NCBI RefSeq assembly: GCF_900090145.1
Contig: NZ_FMHI01000026.1
Location: 1-64,000, forward strand
Origin: Streptomyces sp. WMMB 322
Lineage (GTDB): Bacteria > Actinomycetota > Actinomycetes > Streptomycetales > Streptomycetaceae
DNA length: 64,000 nucleotides
Reading direction: 5' to 3'
Every line of letters begins with the position of its first letter. Within the stretch, counting starts at the first letter, position 1. Shown one piece after another: positions 1 through 7,913 of this stretch. Position numbers and translations under genes: made by a program. The notes below the pieces were generated by a model that saw only the letters and a list, made by a program, of their open reading frames with translations, had not been told where the DNA came from and made no database searches.

Positions 1-69
1 ACACACCGAACACACTTCCACCACCTCCTCAACCACGAAGGCATCCCACACACCTGGCCCCCCACCTAA
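1..69 (+). CDS. C-terminal tail of an unknown protein (5' truncated)
   Basis: Reading frame 1 is open from the window edge to a TAA at 67-69 and ends in residues FHHLLNHEGIPHTWPPT. The local run of His, Thr and Trp looks like a protein tail rather than random sequence, but only 22 codons are visible. I do not recognise the family. The codons use A in the third position more than the rest of the window, so it may belong to a mobile or recently acquired segment. The call rests only on a short open frame at the edge. Confidence 0.25.
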   Translation, partial: THRTHFHHLLNHEGIPHTWPPT

Positions 70-433
70 AAACACCCCAAAACCCCCCGACACGGTGGGC
101 GGCCACCAACCAAAGACGCCGCCGGAGAATGCGAAACACCGGACCACCGCAGCCACTCGCCCGCCGGACCCGCCCGCCAACAAACACCGATCCCGCGCCG
201 GCCCACTCAAAAACCGAAATCGACGCTTCCCCGTACACCGGCGCAACTACCCTTAACCGCCAAACACCACGGGCGTGTTGACCCCGCAGCCGAAGCAACC
301 ACGCCCATCCGACCACCACTCCGACCCGCCGAAGTCCTCCACCACCTGGGCCACCGGCACCGGTGCACCCGTATCTCTCTGCACCGGGTTTCCGCCCTCA
401 TTCACGTCGACAAGCCCCGCAGAGGAGATCCGG
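70..433. other. Non-coding stretch with T-poor, C/A-rich composition
   Basis: No convincing gene is seen. From about 60 to 250 the plus strand is very poor in T and rich in C and A, with runs such as AAAACCCCCC. This strand asymmetry is unlike the rest of the window. From about 290 onward it grades into normal composition and a strong ribosome binding site (GAGGAG near 422) for the next gene. Confidence 0.5.
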
Positions 434-1702
434 ATGCGAAGTGTGCGCGCGCGATTGGTTGCCGTAGTGGTCGTGAGCACCGGTGTCGTGAGCACTGCTT
501 TGCCCATGACCCCTGCACTGGCCGCGCAGCCCGCCGGGTGCAGCGATCCTTCGGCGCCGCTGACTGTGGAGGAGCAGCGCCTGCCCGAACGGGTGCCCCA
601 GCAGATCCTGCACCGTTCCGGATTCGACTCGGTGGCCTCCGACTTCACGCGGGCTCTGTGCGCTGCCGGCTCCTACGGGCAGGCACAGGAGGTCGTGGCG
701 CGGTGGGGGCATCGGCTGTGGCAGCGGGCGGTTGCGCGGGTGCAGGGCCGCGGTCCGGCCGGCGGGGATCTGAGCCGGGCGGATGACCGGCCCTTGTACT
801 GGGCGCGGCTCGGGATGACGGCGGCGCTGCGCCAATGGCGGCCCGGCTTTGACCTCTCCGGTGCCCAACGCTCGGCGCTGCGCGAGCGGTTGGAGCGAAG
901 CTCCCGCGGCCACGATGCCATCGACTTCCCTGTCGGTGAGGGGAAGGGACTGAAGCGGATGCTGGTCACCGGGTTCGACCCGTTCACGCTGGATGAGGAC
1001 ATTCGGATCAGTAATCCCTCGGGGGCGAGCGCCCTGGCGCTGGACGGCACGGTGATCCGCACCAAGAAGGGTCCCGTCAGGATCGAGACGGCCCTCTTCC
1101 CCGTGCGCTGGGCGGATTTCACCGACGGAATGGTCGAGCGGGCCATGCGGCCGCATCTGCCGCAGGTGAACTTGTTCGCCACCATCAGCCAGGGCCGGCC
1201 CGGCCGGTTCGACGTCGAGCGCTACAACGGGGCCTGGCGGGGGACCTTTCCCGACAACAACAACATCTCCGCGACCGGGACGGTCCCGGTGTCCGACACC
1301 GGGACGCAGCCTCAGTGGACGACCACCACGCTCCCCTTCAAGGACATCGCGTCCGCGCCGACGGGCCGCTTCCCCGTTCAGGACAACACGGCGGTGGTCG
1401 AGATTCCGGCGGGCGCGAGTGAGCCGGTGAAGCAGCCCGACGGCCCTACCGAGGGCTCCATCGCGCGTGAAGGGGGCGGCGGGGACTACCTGTCCAACGA
1501 GATCGCCTACCGTGCGACGCTGCTGCGCGACAGGCTCGGTCTGGATATTCCGGGTGGCCATGTGCACACCCCTGTTCTCGAGTTCGGCCCGGACAACGCC
1601 GACCCGGCAACGGGCACCATCACCGATCCGGAGTTCCTCAAGAATCGGCGGACCATCGTCAGCCAGGTCCGCTCACTTCTCCGAGTCGCGGCCGAGCACT
1701 GA
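434..1702 (+). CDS. Secreted pyroglutamyl-peptidase-I-like protein, catalytic Cys replaced by Ser
   Basis: A 422-aa protein starting at ATG 434 behind GAGGAG. The frame is open further upstream, but the RBS and a clean signal peptide (MRSVRAR, a hydrophobic stretch, then ALA-A) fix this start. After an N-terminal region of about 170 residues unlike known enzymes comes a peptidase C15 core: LVTGFDPF, NPSGASALAL, and near the end GGHVHTPVLEF. C15 enzymes use a Glu-Cys-His triad. The Cys normally sits in a Tyr-x-Cys-Asn context, but here the motif reads YLSNEIAYR, so Ser354 stands where Cys is expected, while the His region (His378) is kept. It is also about twice the usual C15 length and exported. 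It may be a serine variant or an inactive binding protein. Family assignment is good; activity is unknown. Confidence 0.8.
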   Translation: MRSVRARLVAVVVVSTGVVSTALPMTPALAAQPAGCSDPSAPLTVEEQRLPERVPQQILHRSGFDSVASDFTRALCAAGSYGQAQEVVARWGHRLWQRAVARVQGRGPAGGDLSRADDRPLYWARLGMTAALRQWRPGFDLSGAQRSALRERLERSSRGHDAIDFPVGEGKGLKRMLVTGFDPFTLDEDIRISNPSGASALALDGTVIRTKKGPVRIETALFPVRWADFTDGMVERAMRPHLPQVNLFATISQGRPGRFDVERYNGAWRGTFPDNNNISATGTVPVSDTGTQPQWTTTTLPFKDIASAPTGRFPVQDNTAVVEIPAGASEPVKQPDGPTEGSIAREGGGGDYLSNEIAYRATLLRDRLGLDIPGGHVHTPVLEFGPDNADPATGTITDPEFLKNRRTIVSQVRSLLRVAAEH

Positions 1703-1708
1703 GAAAGG

Positions 1709-1727
1709 CGTCCCGACGGTCGGGACG
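1709..1727. terminator. Hairpin terminator after the C15-like gene
   Basis: A perfect 8-bp inverted repeat, CGTCCCGA and TCGGGACG, with a 3-nt loop starts 6 nt after the stop codon at 1702. There is no T-run, as is usual for Streptomyces terminators. Confidence 0.7.
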
Positions 1728-1929
1728 GCGGGTACAGCCGTGCGTCGCCGGCCCCGTGGCGTGGAGGTCTGCAGGGACATATCGCCTGTCACAATGCTCA
1801 GCCTCACGGGCCTGCTCAGCCCGCTTGCTGTGCAGATTGCTCAGTGGCATGCGTCGTGATTGTGCGGCCATCGTCACCCTGCTGTCATATTGATGCAATC
1901 TGCTGACTTCGACGCTTCGGACGGGCGGC

Positions 1930-4287
1930 ATGAAGACCACTGACGACATGGCAGGGGCGGCTGCGGCGGCCGGCGATGGTGCTCGGCTAACCGGGGCGCC
2001 GGACCTGGAGACGCTTGCGGCGGTCGAGCAGCGTGTGCTGTGGCTGGCGACTTCGGTCATCGACCACGCCAACCGCGTACGCCCGAACCCGTCCGGCCTG
2101 AAGGTCGGCGGCCATCAGGCCTCCAGCGCCTCCATGACGTCGATCATGACGGCTCTCTGGTTCCACGAACTGGGGCGCGACGACCGCGTGTCGGTCAAGC
2201 CGCACGCCTCGCCCGTCCTGCATGCGGTGAACTATCTGCTGGGTGAGCTGGACGAGTCATATCTGACGACGCTGCGCAGTTACGGCGGCCTGCAAAGCTA
2301 TCCGAGCCGGGAGAAGGACCCGGACCCGGTCGACTATTCGACGGGTTCGGTCGGCATCGGCGCCACCGCTCCGATCTGGGGTGCGATCGCACGCCGGTAT
2401 GTGAACGGGCGCTTCGGCGGCGGCACCACGGGGCGGCAGTACTCGCTGCTGGGGGACGCCGAGCTCGATGAGGGCGCCTGCTGGGAGGCGGTGCTCGACC
2501 CGGCGGTGGCGGACCTGGGCGAGATCGTGTGGATCGTCGACTTCAACCGGCAGTCGCTGGACCGGGTCGTGCCGAACATCTCGGCGACCCGCCTGCAGGG
2601 CATGTTCGACGCGGCCGGATGGCAGGTCCTCACGGTCAAGTACGGGCGTCTGCTGGAGGAGTTGTTCGCACGAACCGGCGGCGATGCCCTGCGCACACGC
2701 ATCGACGAGATGACGAACCCGGAGTACCAGCGGCTGTTGCGCTGCTCCGCCGGCCAGTTGCGTGAGCGTCTGCCCGGCTCCGGTCCCGGGCGGGAGGCGA
2801 TCGCGCAGCTGCTGGCCGGGCTCGGTGACGACTCGGTGGTCTCCCTGCTGCGCAATCTCGGCGGGCACGACCTCGGGGCGCTGATCGACGCCTACTCGAG
2901 CATCGACGACACCCGGCCCACCGTCGTCTTCGCCTATACCGTCAAGGGGCACGGTCTGCCCACGGCCGGGCACCCGCAGAACCATTCGGCACTGCTGACC
3001 GGTGAGCAGATGCAGCAGCTCGCGGCACGCGTGGGCGCCGACGCGGACGCGCCCTGGGCCCGCTTCCCCCGCGGCAGCGCAGCGGCCGAGTTGTGCGAAC
3101 GCACGGCGGCGAGGCTGCGCCGCCAGGACACGCCCCCGCAGCAACCCCCTGCACTGCCTTCGGACTTCGGACGCACACCCTCCGGGAAGGGCTCGACACA
3201 GCAGGCTCTCGGCCGGGCTCTGCTGGATCTGACGCGGGAGGCTCCCGAGGCGGCGGGGCACGTGGTGACGGTCTGCCCGGACGTCGCGTCGACGACGAAC
3301 CTCGGCGGCTGGCTGAACAAGGTCGGCACCTGGTCCGCGACGCAGCGCCGGGACTGGTTCGACGACGACGCCGAGACCATTCTCCACTGGCGCGAGCAGC
3401 CGGGCGGCCAGCACATCGAGCTCGGCATCGCGGAGACGAATCTGGTCGGGCTGCTCGGTGAGCTGGGTGCCACGTGGAGCCGGTGGGGAACGCCGCTGCT
3501 GCCGATCGGTGTGGTCTACGACCCGTTCGTGGGCCGCGCCCTGGAGCCGTGGTCGTTCGGGATGTACGCGGGCGGGCAGTCGATTCTCGTGGGTACGCCT
3601 TCGGGGGTGAGTCTCGCGCCGGAGGGTGGCGCCCACCAGTCGGTCATCACACCCTCGATCGGCCTGGAGCAGCCGGGCTGCACCTCGTACGAGCCGGCTT
3701 TCGCCCTCGACCTGGAGTGGTGCCTGCTGGCGGGGCTGGCCAACCTCGGCAGGGCCGGGGGCAGTTCGACGTACCTGCGGCTGTCCACCCGCCCCGTGGA
3801 CCAGTCGTTGGCAGCCGTGCCGGCCGACTCCGCTGCGCGGGAGCGGCGGCGCAGGCAGTCCGTGGCAGGCGCTTATCCGCTGCGCCGCCACGCGAATCCC
3901 TCGCTGACGATCGCCGCCGCCGGCGTGATGGTCACCGAGGCGGTCGCCGCGGCGGACCGTCTGGAGGAGCTCGGCATCGGCGCGGACGTCGTGTGCGTCA
4001 CGAGTCCCGACCTGCTCTTCCGTGCTGTGCAGGCGCGGCAGGGCCTGCAGGAGGGCCCGGACTGGATCCTCGGGCAGGCCTTTCCCCGCGAGCGTGCCCG
4101 TCCGCTGGTGACCGTTCTCGACGGGCATCCGCACACGCTTGCTTTCCTCGCGGGCGTCAACGGGGTGCCTTCCCGCGCGCTGGGTGTCACCGGCTTCGGG
4201 CAGAGCGGCAGTCTCGCCGACGTCCACCGCCACCACGGCATCGACGCCGACGGAATCGTTGCGGCGGCGTTGGACCTGGCCGACTGA
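1930..4287 (+). CDS. Homodimeric pyruvate dehydrogenase E1-like / transketolase-like ThDP enzyme
   Basis: A 785-aa protein with the layout of AceE-type enzymes: N-terminal ThDP-binding domain, central pyrimidine-binding domain, C-terminal transketolase-like domain. The ThDP signature is clear: GDAELDEG at residues 175-182 followed about 30 residues later by VDFNRQS (Asn206), as in E. coli AceE. KPHASPVLHA and YSTGSVGIGA are the usual substrate-channel segments. At 785 aa it is about 100 residues shorter than AceE. No lipoyl E2 or E3 gene lies nearby, so it may be a paralogue acting on another 2-oxo acid or ketose rather than the housekeeping PDH E1. The start is ATG 1930 with a weak RBS; an in-frame ATG at 1948 is possible. 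Confidence 0.85.
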   Translation: MKTTDDMAGAAAAAGDGARLTGAPDLETLAAVEQRVLWLATSVIDHANRVRPNPSGLKVGGHQASSASMTSIMTALWFHELGRDDRVSVKPHASPVLHAVNYLLGELDESYLTTLRSYGGLQSYPSREKDPDPVDYSTGSVGIGATAPIWGAIARRYVNGRFGGGTTGRQYSLLGDAELDEGACWEAVLDPAVADLGEIVWIVDFNRQSLDRVVPNISATRLQGMFDAAGWQVLTVKYGRLLEELFARTGGDALRTRIDEMTNPEYQRLLRCSAGQLRERLPGSGPGREAIAQLLAGLGDDSVVSLLRNLGGHDLGALIDAYSSIDDTRPTVVFAYTVKGHGLPTAGHPQNHSALLTGEQMQQLAARVGADADAPWARFPRGSAAAELCERTAARLRRQDTPPQQPPALPSDFGRTPSGKGSTQQALGRALLDLTREAPEAAGHVVTVCPDVASTTNLGGWLNKVGTWSATQRRDWFDDDAETILHWREQPGGQHIELGIAETNLVGLLGELGATWSRWGTPLLPIGVVYDPFVGRALEPWSFGMYAGGQSILVGTPSGVSLAPEGGAHQSVITPSIGLEQPGCTSYEPAFALDLEWCLLAGLANLGRAGGSSTYLRLSTRPVDQSLAAVPADSAARERRRRQSVAGAYPLRRHANPSLTIAAAGVMVTEAVAAADRLEELGIGADVVCVTSPDLLFRAVQARQGLQEGPDWILGQAFPRERARPLVTVLDGHPHTLAFLAGVNGVPSRALGVTGFGQSGSLADVHRHHGIDADGIVAAALDLAD

Positions 4288-4653
4288 CGGACGGTGCCGC
4301 GCGCCTGCGACGGCGACGGCGACGGCGAGTCATCGGCTCTTCGGCCACCGCAACGACTCCGTCTGGCCTCGGCAGAGCTCGGGAGGGCCCGCCGTCCGGA
4401 CATGTGAGGAGAGCGAGTTCCGCTTGGCGGTCCTCCCCGGCGCGGCTCCAGGGAGAGGACGTCGAGTTCACCACCGGGGCCTGGCCGCCGGAGGGCAGGC
4501 CGAACTGCGGTAGTGCGGGCCGGGGGTTCCACGGCTTCGACGGCTTCTTCCTGCAGGAGCGGGGCACCGCGGCCGTCCGCCGACGGCGCAATGCAACGAC
4601 CAGCCCGGCCCGCCGGGCCCGAATTCCGGCGGCGGAGCCTGCGCCTCACGAAC
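4288..4653. other. Intergenic region, convergent gene ends
   Basis: No gene is seen. Just after the stop lies a short simple repeat with four units of GCGACG-like sequence (about 4307-4327). A small inverted repeat (GCCGTC, 4-nt loop, GACGGC) is at 4572-4587 and a GGCCC/GGGCC pair lies near 4608-4620. Either could help terminate the converging transcripts, but neither is strong. Confidence 0.4.
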
Positions 4654-5220
4654 TCAACCCGGCGGAGCGGGTGTTCGGCGCCACCCCGCCAGGGAACGGG
4701 CCGCGTCCAGGGCGAGTGCCCACGGGTAGGTCCTCCGGTCGCCCTCCCCCGGCGGGTCCGGCTCGAAGCCGCCCTCGCCGTACAGCACGTGCACGCCCGC
4801 GTTCCGCAGCGTCTCGATGCTGGTGGCGAACTGCGGGTGTGTGGCGTAGGCGCTGTTGACGCACGGCATCATCACCAGCGGCCACCGCTTGCCGACGGCC
4901 TCGACCACTCGGCCCGTGACGAAGTTCGTCGTGAGCCCGAGAGCGCTGGAGTTGACGGTGTTGAGCGTCGCCGGTGCCAGGACCGTGACGTCCGCGCCGG
5001 GCCACACCTCGCGCTCGTCGAATCTGCGCGGAGTGCTGCGCACCGGGTGTCCGGTCTGCTCCTCGAGTGCGGACAGCTGCCCCTCCATCCATTCGGCGGC
5101 CGTGGGCGTCAGGCCGACGCATACGGTCCAGCCGCCGCTCTTCGCACGCCGGACGATCTCGACGAGGTCGACCACCGGCGGCGCGGCGGAGGCCAGGAGG
5201 TGCAGCACGGGTGGAGCCAT
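4654..5220 (-). CDS. Flavoprotein (phosphopantothenoylcysteine-decarboxylase-like fold)
   Basis: A 188-aa protein of the flavoprotein family that includes CoaC/Dfp and EpiD. It opens with LHLLASAAPPVVDLVEIVRR, a variant of the FMN-binding start. The APATLNTVNSSALGL segment corresponds to the conserved PASANT-like motif, and MMPCVNSAYATHPQF to the substrate-clamp region. FMN binding is expected. Stand-alone members in Streptomyces have no settled substrate. It is divergent from the FAD oxidase that follows and convergent with the ThDP enzyme. There is no CoaB domain, so it is not the housekeeping CoaBC. Confidence 0.75.
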   Translation of the reverse strand: MAPPVLHLLASAAPPVVDLVEIVRRAKSGGWTVCVGLTPTAAEWMEGQLSALEEQTGHPVRSTPRRFDEREVWPGADVTVLAPATLNTVNSSALGLTTNFVTGRVVEAVGKRWPLVMMPCVNSAYATHPQFATSIETLRNAGVHVLYGEGGFEPDPPGEGDRRTYPWALALDAARSLAGWRRTPAPPG

Positions 5221-5512
5221 TCGGCCATCCCACCACAGCGGACCGCGCCGAACCTGCTTGCGTGAGGATCCCGTCGCGGCCTTTCGCCCGGGGCAGCGGC
5301 CGTCGCATGCGCGGCGGCGCGGCCCCGGAGTGCGACAGCACGCCGACCGCGCCGAAGGAGTTCCGGGGTGATGGTTTCCGCTCCGGGTCCGGTTCTCCGG
5401 GGGTTGCCGGGCAGAGCGGTCGCGGTGCCCTTCTGGAGGTAGAGGACGTTCCGCGTCACCCCCGTCACTCCCCGCTGAGCGTTACCGTCGAAAGTGGAGG
5501 AAGGGGGACATC

Positions 5513-6895
5513 ATGGCGTCCCGGATGCTTCACGACAGCGCTCTGAACGATCTGCGCAGGAAGTTCACGGGCGAGGTCCTCACGCCCGACGACCCGGCCT
5601 ACGAGGAGACCCGGCCCGTCTTCAACGCCATGATCGACCGCTCCCCCGCCGTGATCGCTCTGCCCCGCAACGAGGCCGAGGTCGCACGGGCCCTCGCGTA
5701 CGGCCGAACGGAGGGGCTGCAGATCGCTGTGCGCGGCGGAGGTCACAGCGTCGCGGGGAACTCGATCTCCGACGGGCTCGTGGTGGATCTGCGCCACATG
5801 AACAGCGTCACCGTCGACCCCGGTGCCCGCACCGTGCGGGTGGGCGGCGGTGCCACCATGGCGGACCTCGACGGGGCGACTCAGCCCTACGGACTGGCCA
5901 CGACCGGTGGGCGGGTCTCGACGACCGGTGTCGGCGGGTTCGTCCTCGGCGGAGGCTCGGGCTGGCTGGAGCGGGAGTTCGGCCTGGCCTGCGACAATCT
6001 GCTGGCCGTCGAGCTCGTCACCGCAGACGGTGAGCTCGTGCGGGCCACCGGTCACAACAACCGCGAACTCTTCTGGGCGTTGCACGGCGGCGGGGGGAAC
6101 TTCGGCGTGGCGACGTCCATGACACTGCGGCTGCATCCGCTGCCGGCGCTGACCGCCGCACTGCTGATGTGGCCGGCGGCTGCCGGACCCGAAGTCGTGC
6201 GCGCCTACCGGGACTTCATGGAGGCGGCGCCGGATCAGGCAGGAGGAGGGCTGATCTATCTCACGGGTGGCGAGGAACCCCCCGTCCCGGAGGATCTGGT
6301 GGGGAAGCTCGCGTGCGCGTCGTTGATCACCTACACGGGCCGGGAGGCGGAGGCCCGTGACGTCATGGCTCCCATGCTCGGCCTCGGGCACACGGGCGAG
6401 CTGATCGGGCAGATGCCGTACGCGCAGGTGCAGCGCATGCTGGACGACCCGCCCGGCTACCGCAACTACTGGTCCGCGGAGCATCTCGACGCCTTCCCCG
6501 ACGAGGCTGTCGACCTCTTCTGCGCGCGGGCTCACGACATGGTGGTGCCCTCGCCGTCGCAGCACGTCCTCTTCCCGCAGGGCGGGGCGGTCGCCCGGGG
6601 TGCGGAGCTGTATCCGCTGCCCTGGCGCAGCGCGCCGTGGACGGTGCACCCGTTCGGTCTCTGGGAGGATCCCGCCGACGACGCCAGGGCGAAGGAGTGG
6701 GCCCGTGGCCTGCGCGAGGACCTGAGGCCCTGGACAAGCGGCGCCGTCTATCTGAACTTCATCGGCCAGGAGGGCCGGGACCGGGTCGTCGCCGGTTTCG
6801 GGCCGGAGAACTACCGGCGGCTGGCGGCGGTCAAGGCGCAGTACGACCCGGAGAACGTCTTCCGGCTCAACCACAACATCACGCCGGCGGCCTGA
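5513..6895 (+). CDS. FAD-linked oxidase, berberine-bridge-enzyme-like
   Basis: A 460-aa protein with a complete PCMH FAD-binding domain and C-terminal BBE domain. RGGGHSVAG around residue 78 carries the His that forms the 8-alpha-histidyl FAD bond in this family. The second covalent Cys of bicovalent members appears absent: the matching segment reads GGGSGWLEREFGLACDN. The C-terminus ends YDPENVFRLNHNI, the standard BBE motif. Such enzymes oxidise sugars or secondary metabolites. The start at ATG 5513 has GGAGGAAGGGG upstream. It is separate from the catabolic operon and transcribed toward the GntR gene's 3' end. Confidence 0.88.
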   Translation: MASRMLHDSALNDLRRKFTGEVLTPDDPAYEETRPVFNAMIDRSPAVIALPRNEAEVARALAYGRTEGLQIAVRGGGHSVAGNSISDGLVVDLRHMNSVTVDPGARTVRVGGGATMADLDGATQPYGLATTGGRVSTTGVGGFVLGGGSGWLEREFGLACDNLLAVELVTADGELVRATGHNNRELFWALHGGGGNFGVATSMTLRLHPLPALTAALLMWPAAAGPEVVRAYRDFMEAAPDQAGGGLIYLTGGEEPPVPEDLVGKLACASLITYTGREAEARDVMAPMLGLGHTGELIGQMPYAQVQRMLDDPPGYRNYWSAEHLDAFPDEAVDLFCARAHDMVVPSPSQHVLFPQGGAVARGAELYPLPWRSAPWTVHPFGLWEDPADDARAKEWARGLREDLRPWTSGAVYLNFIGQEGRDRVVAGFGPENYRRLAAVKAQYDPENVFRLNHNITPAA

Positions 6896-6947
6896 ACGGG
6901 CCCGGCCCTCAGGCCCCGGCTGCCCGGTCACAGGGCGGGGGCAGCGG

Positions 6948-7718
6948 TCACTGCTCGTCGAGGGCCGCGCGGAGCAGCCGGCGGGTACCTTCCTCGACGT
7001 GGTCGGCGTAGTAGTCGTAGAGGGCCTGCCGTCCCAGGCGGGCGGCGAGCTCGGCGTCGCCGTCGCGGATCGCCGCCAGGACCTGCCGGTGGTGGGCGAT
7101 GGAGCGCTCCATCCACACGCTCGTCTCACGTGCGGCCGCGATCTTCCCCTCGATGACCTCCACGACGGCATCGTGCACGGCACGTGCGCACAGCCCGAGC
7201 AGCGAATTGTGGCTGGCTTCGGCGACCGCCCGGTGGAAGAGCGCATCGGCCTCGCTGAAGGCGTGCAGACCGGCTTCGTCGGCGCTCAGCGCCTCCATCC
7301 GCCGGATCTGCTCCTCCATGCGCTCCAGGTCGCTGTCACTGTGCAACCGCGCCGCGAGCCTGTTGCTCTCGGCTTCGAGCACCATGCGGAACTGCACGAG
7401 TTCGCCGAGTGTCGACAGGTGGGAGCGGGCGAGGCGTCCGAGTGTCCGGCTGAGGTTGTCCGGCGTGACACCCAGGACCTCGGCGCCCAGTGGATCTCCC
7501 GGGCGGGAGCGCACCAGCCCCGCGGACTGCAGTACGCGCAGGGCTTCGCGGACTGTGGAGCGTCCGACAGCGAACTGACTGACCAGCTCGCGCTCCCCCG
7601 GCAGCCGTGATCCGGGCGGCAGGTCGCCGCTGAGGATGCGCTCCTCGATCTGCTCCGCGACGCGTTGGTACGCGCGCACCGGCTCCACCGGGCGGAAGAC
7701 GGCTCCCTCGGCGGACAT
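6948..7718 (-). CDS. FadR-subfamily GntR transcriptional regulator
   Basis: A 256-aa regulator with an N-terminal winged helix (about residues 10-80: PGSRLPGERELVSQF, GRSTVREALRVLQ) and a C-terminal FCD effector domain whose acidic/His residues (EADALFHRAV) usually bind a metal and a carboxylate ligand. The open frame extends upstream to 7898, but ATG 7718 has a good RBS (GAGGGGAAAG) and removes an Arg-rich non-homologous leader. It diverges from the M20/ALDH/SDR/symporter/amidohydrolase operon, and a 15-bp palindrome typical of FCD-type GntR operators lies between, so it very probably represses that operon and itself. Confidence 0.9.
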   Translation of the reverse strand: MSAEGAVFRPVEPVRAYQRVAEQIEERILSGDLPPGSRLPGERELVSQFAVGRSTVREALRVLQSAGLVRSRPGDPLGAEVLGVTPDNLSRTLGRLARSHLSTLGELVQFRMVLEAESNRLAARLHSDSDLERMEEQIRRMEALSADEAGLHAFSEADALFHRAVAEASHNSLLGLCARAVHDAVVEVIEGKIAAARETSVWMERSIAHHRQVLAAIRDGDAELAARLGRQALYDYYADHVEEGTRRLLRAALDEQ

Positions 7719-7779
7719 GCTTTCCCCTCGTCGTCCCGGTCGGTTGCGGCTGTGCTGCTCACGGAGTCCGGCGCGGCCC

Positions 7780-7809
7780 GGAAGGACGAGCGCCGGAAGG
7801 ACGAGCGCC
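7780..7809. repeat. Tandem 15-bp direct repeat
   Basis: GGAAGGACGAGCGCC occurs twice in exact tandem in the leader region between the GntR gene and its divergent operon. Function is unknown; it may be replication slippage. Confidence 0.7.
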
Positions 7810-7860
7810 GTCTTCCCCCTTGACCGACGCGTGAGCGTGCTAGGAGAGTACGGGAAATCA

Positions 7861-7875
7861 ACTGGTCTGACCAGT
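7861..7875. promoter_or_regulatory. Predicted GntR (FCD-type) operator ACTGGTC-T-GACCAGT
   Basis: A perfect 7+1+7 palindrome sits 39 nt upstream of the M20 start codon. The core TGGTCTGACCA fits the TGGT-N-ACCA operators of FadR-subfamily regulators such as PdhR and LldR. A second, looser CTGG...CCAG pair follows at 7880-7895. Both are well placed to control the divergent promoters. Confidence 0.8.
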
Positions 7876-7913
7876 CGCCCTGGTGCTCTGGCCAGCACTC
7901 ATGGAGGTTGCGC

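Noticed and set aside
2257..4236. Minus-strand frame opposite the ThDP enzyme
   Set aside because: Low-complexity Arg/Gln/Ala-rich shadow of a gene with clear ThDP motifs.
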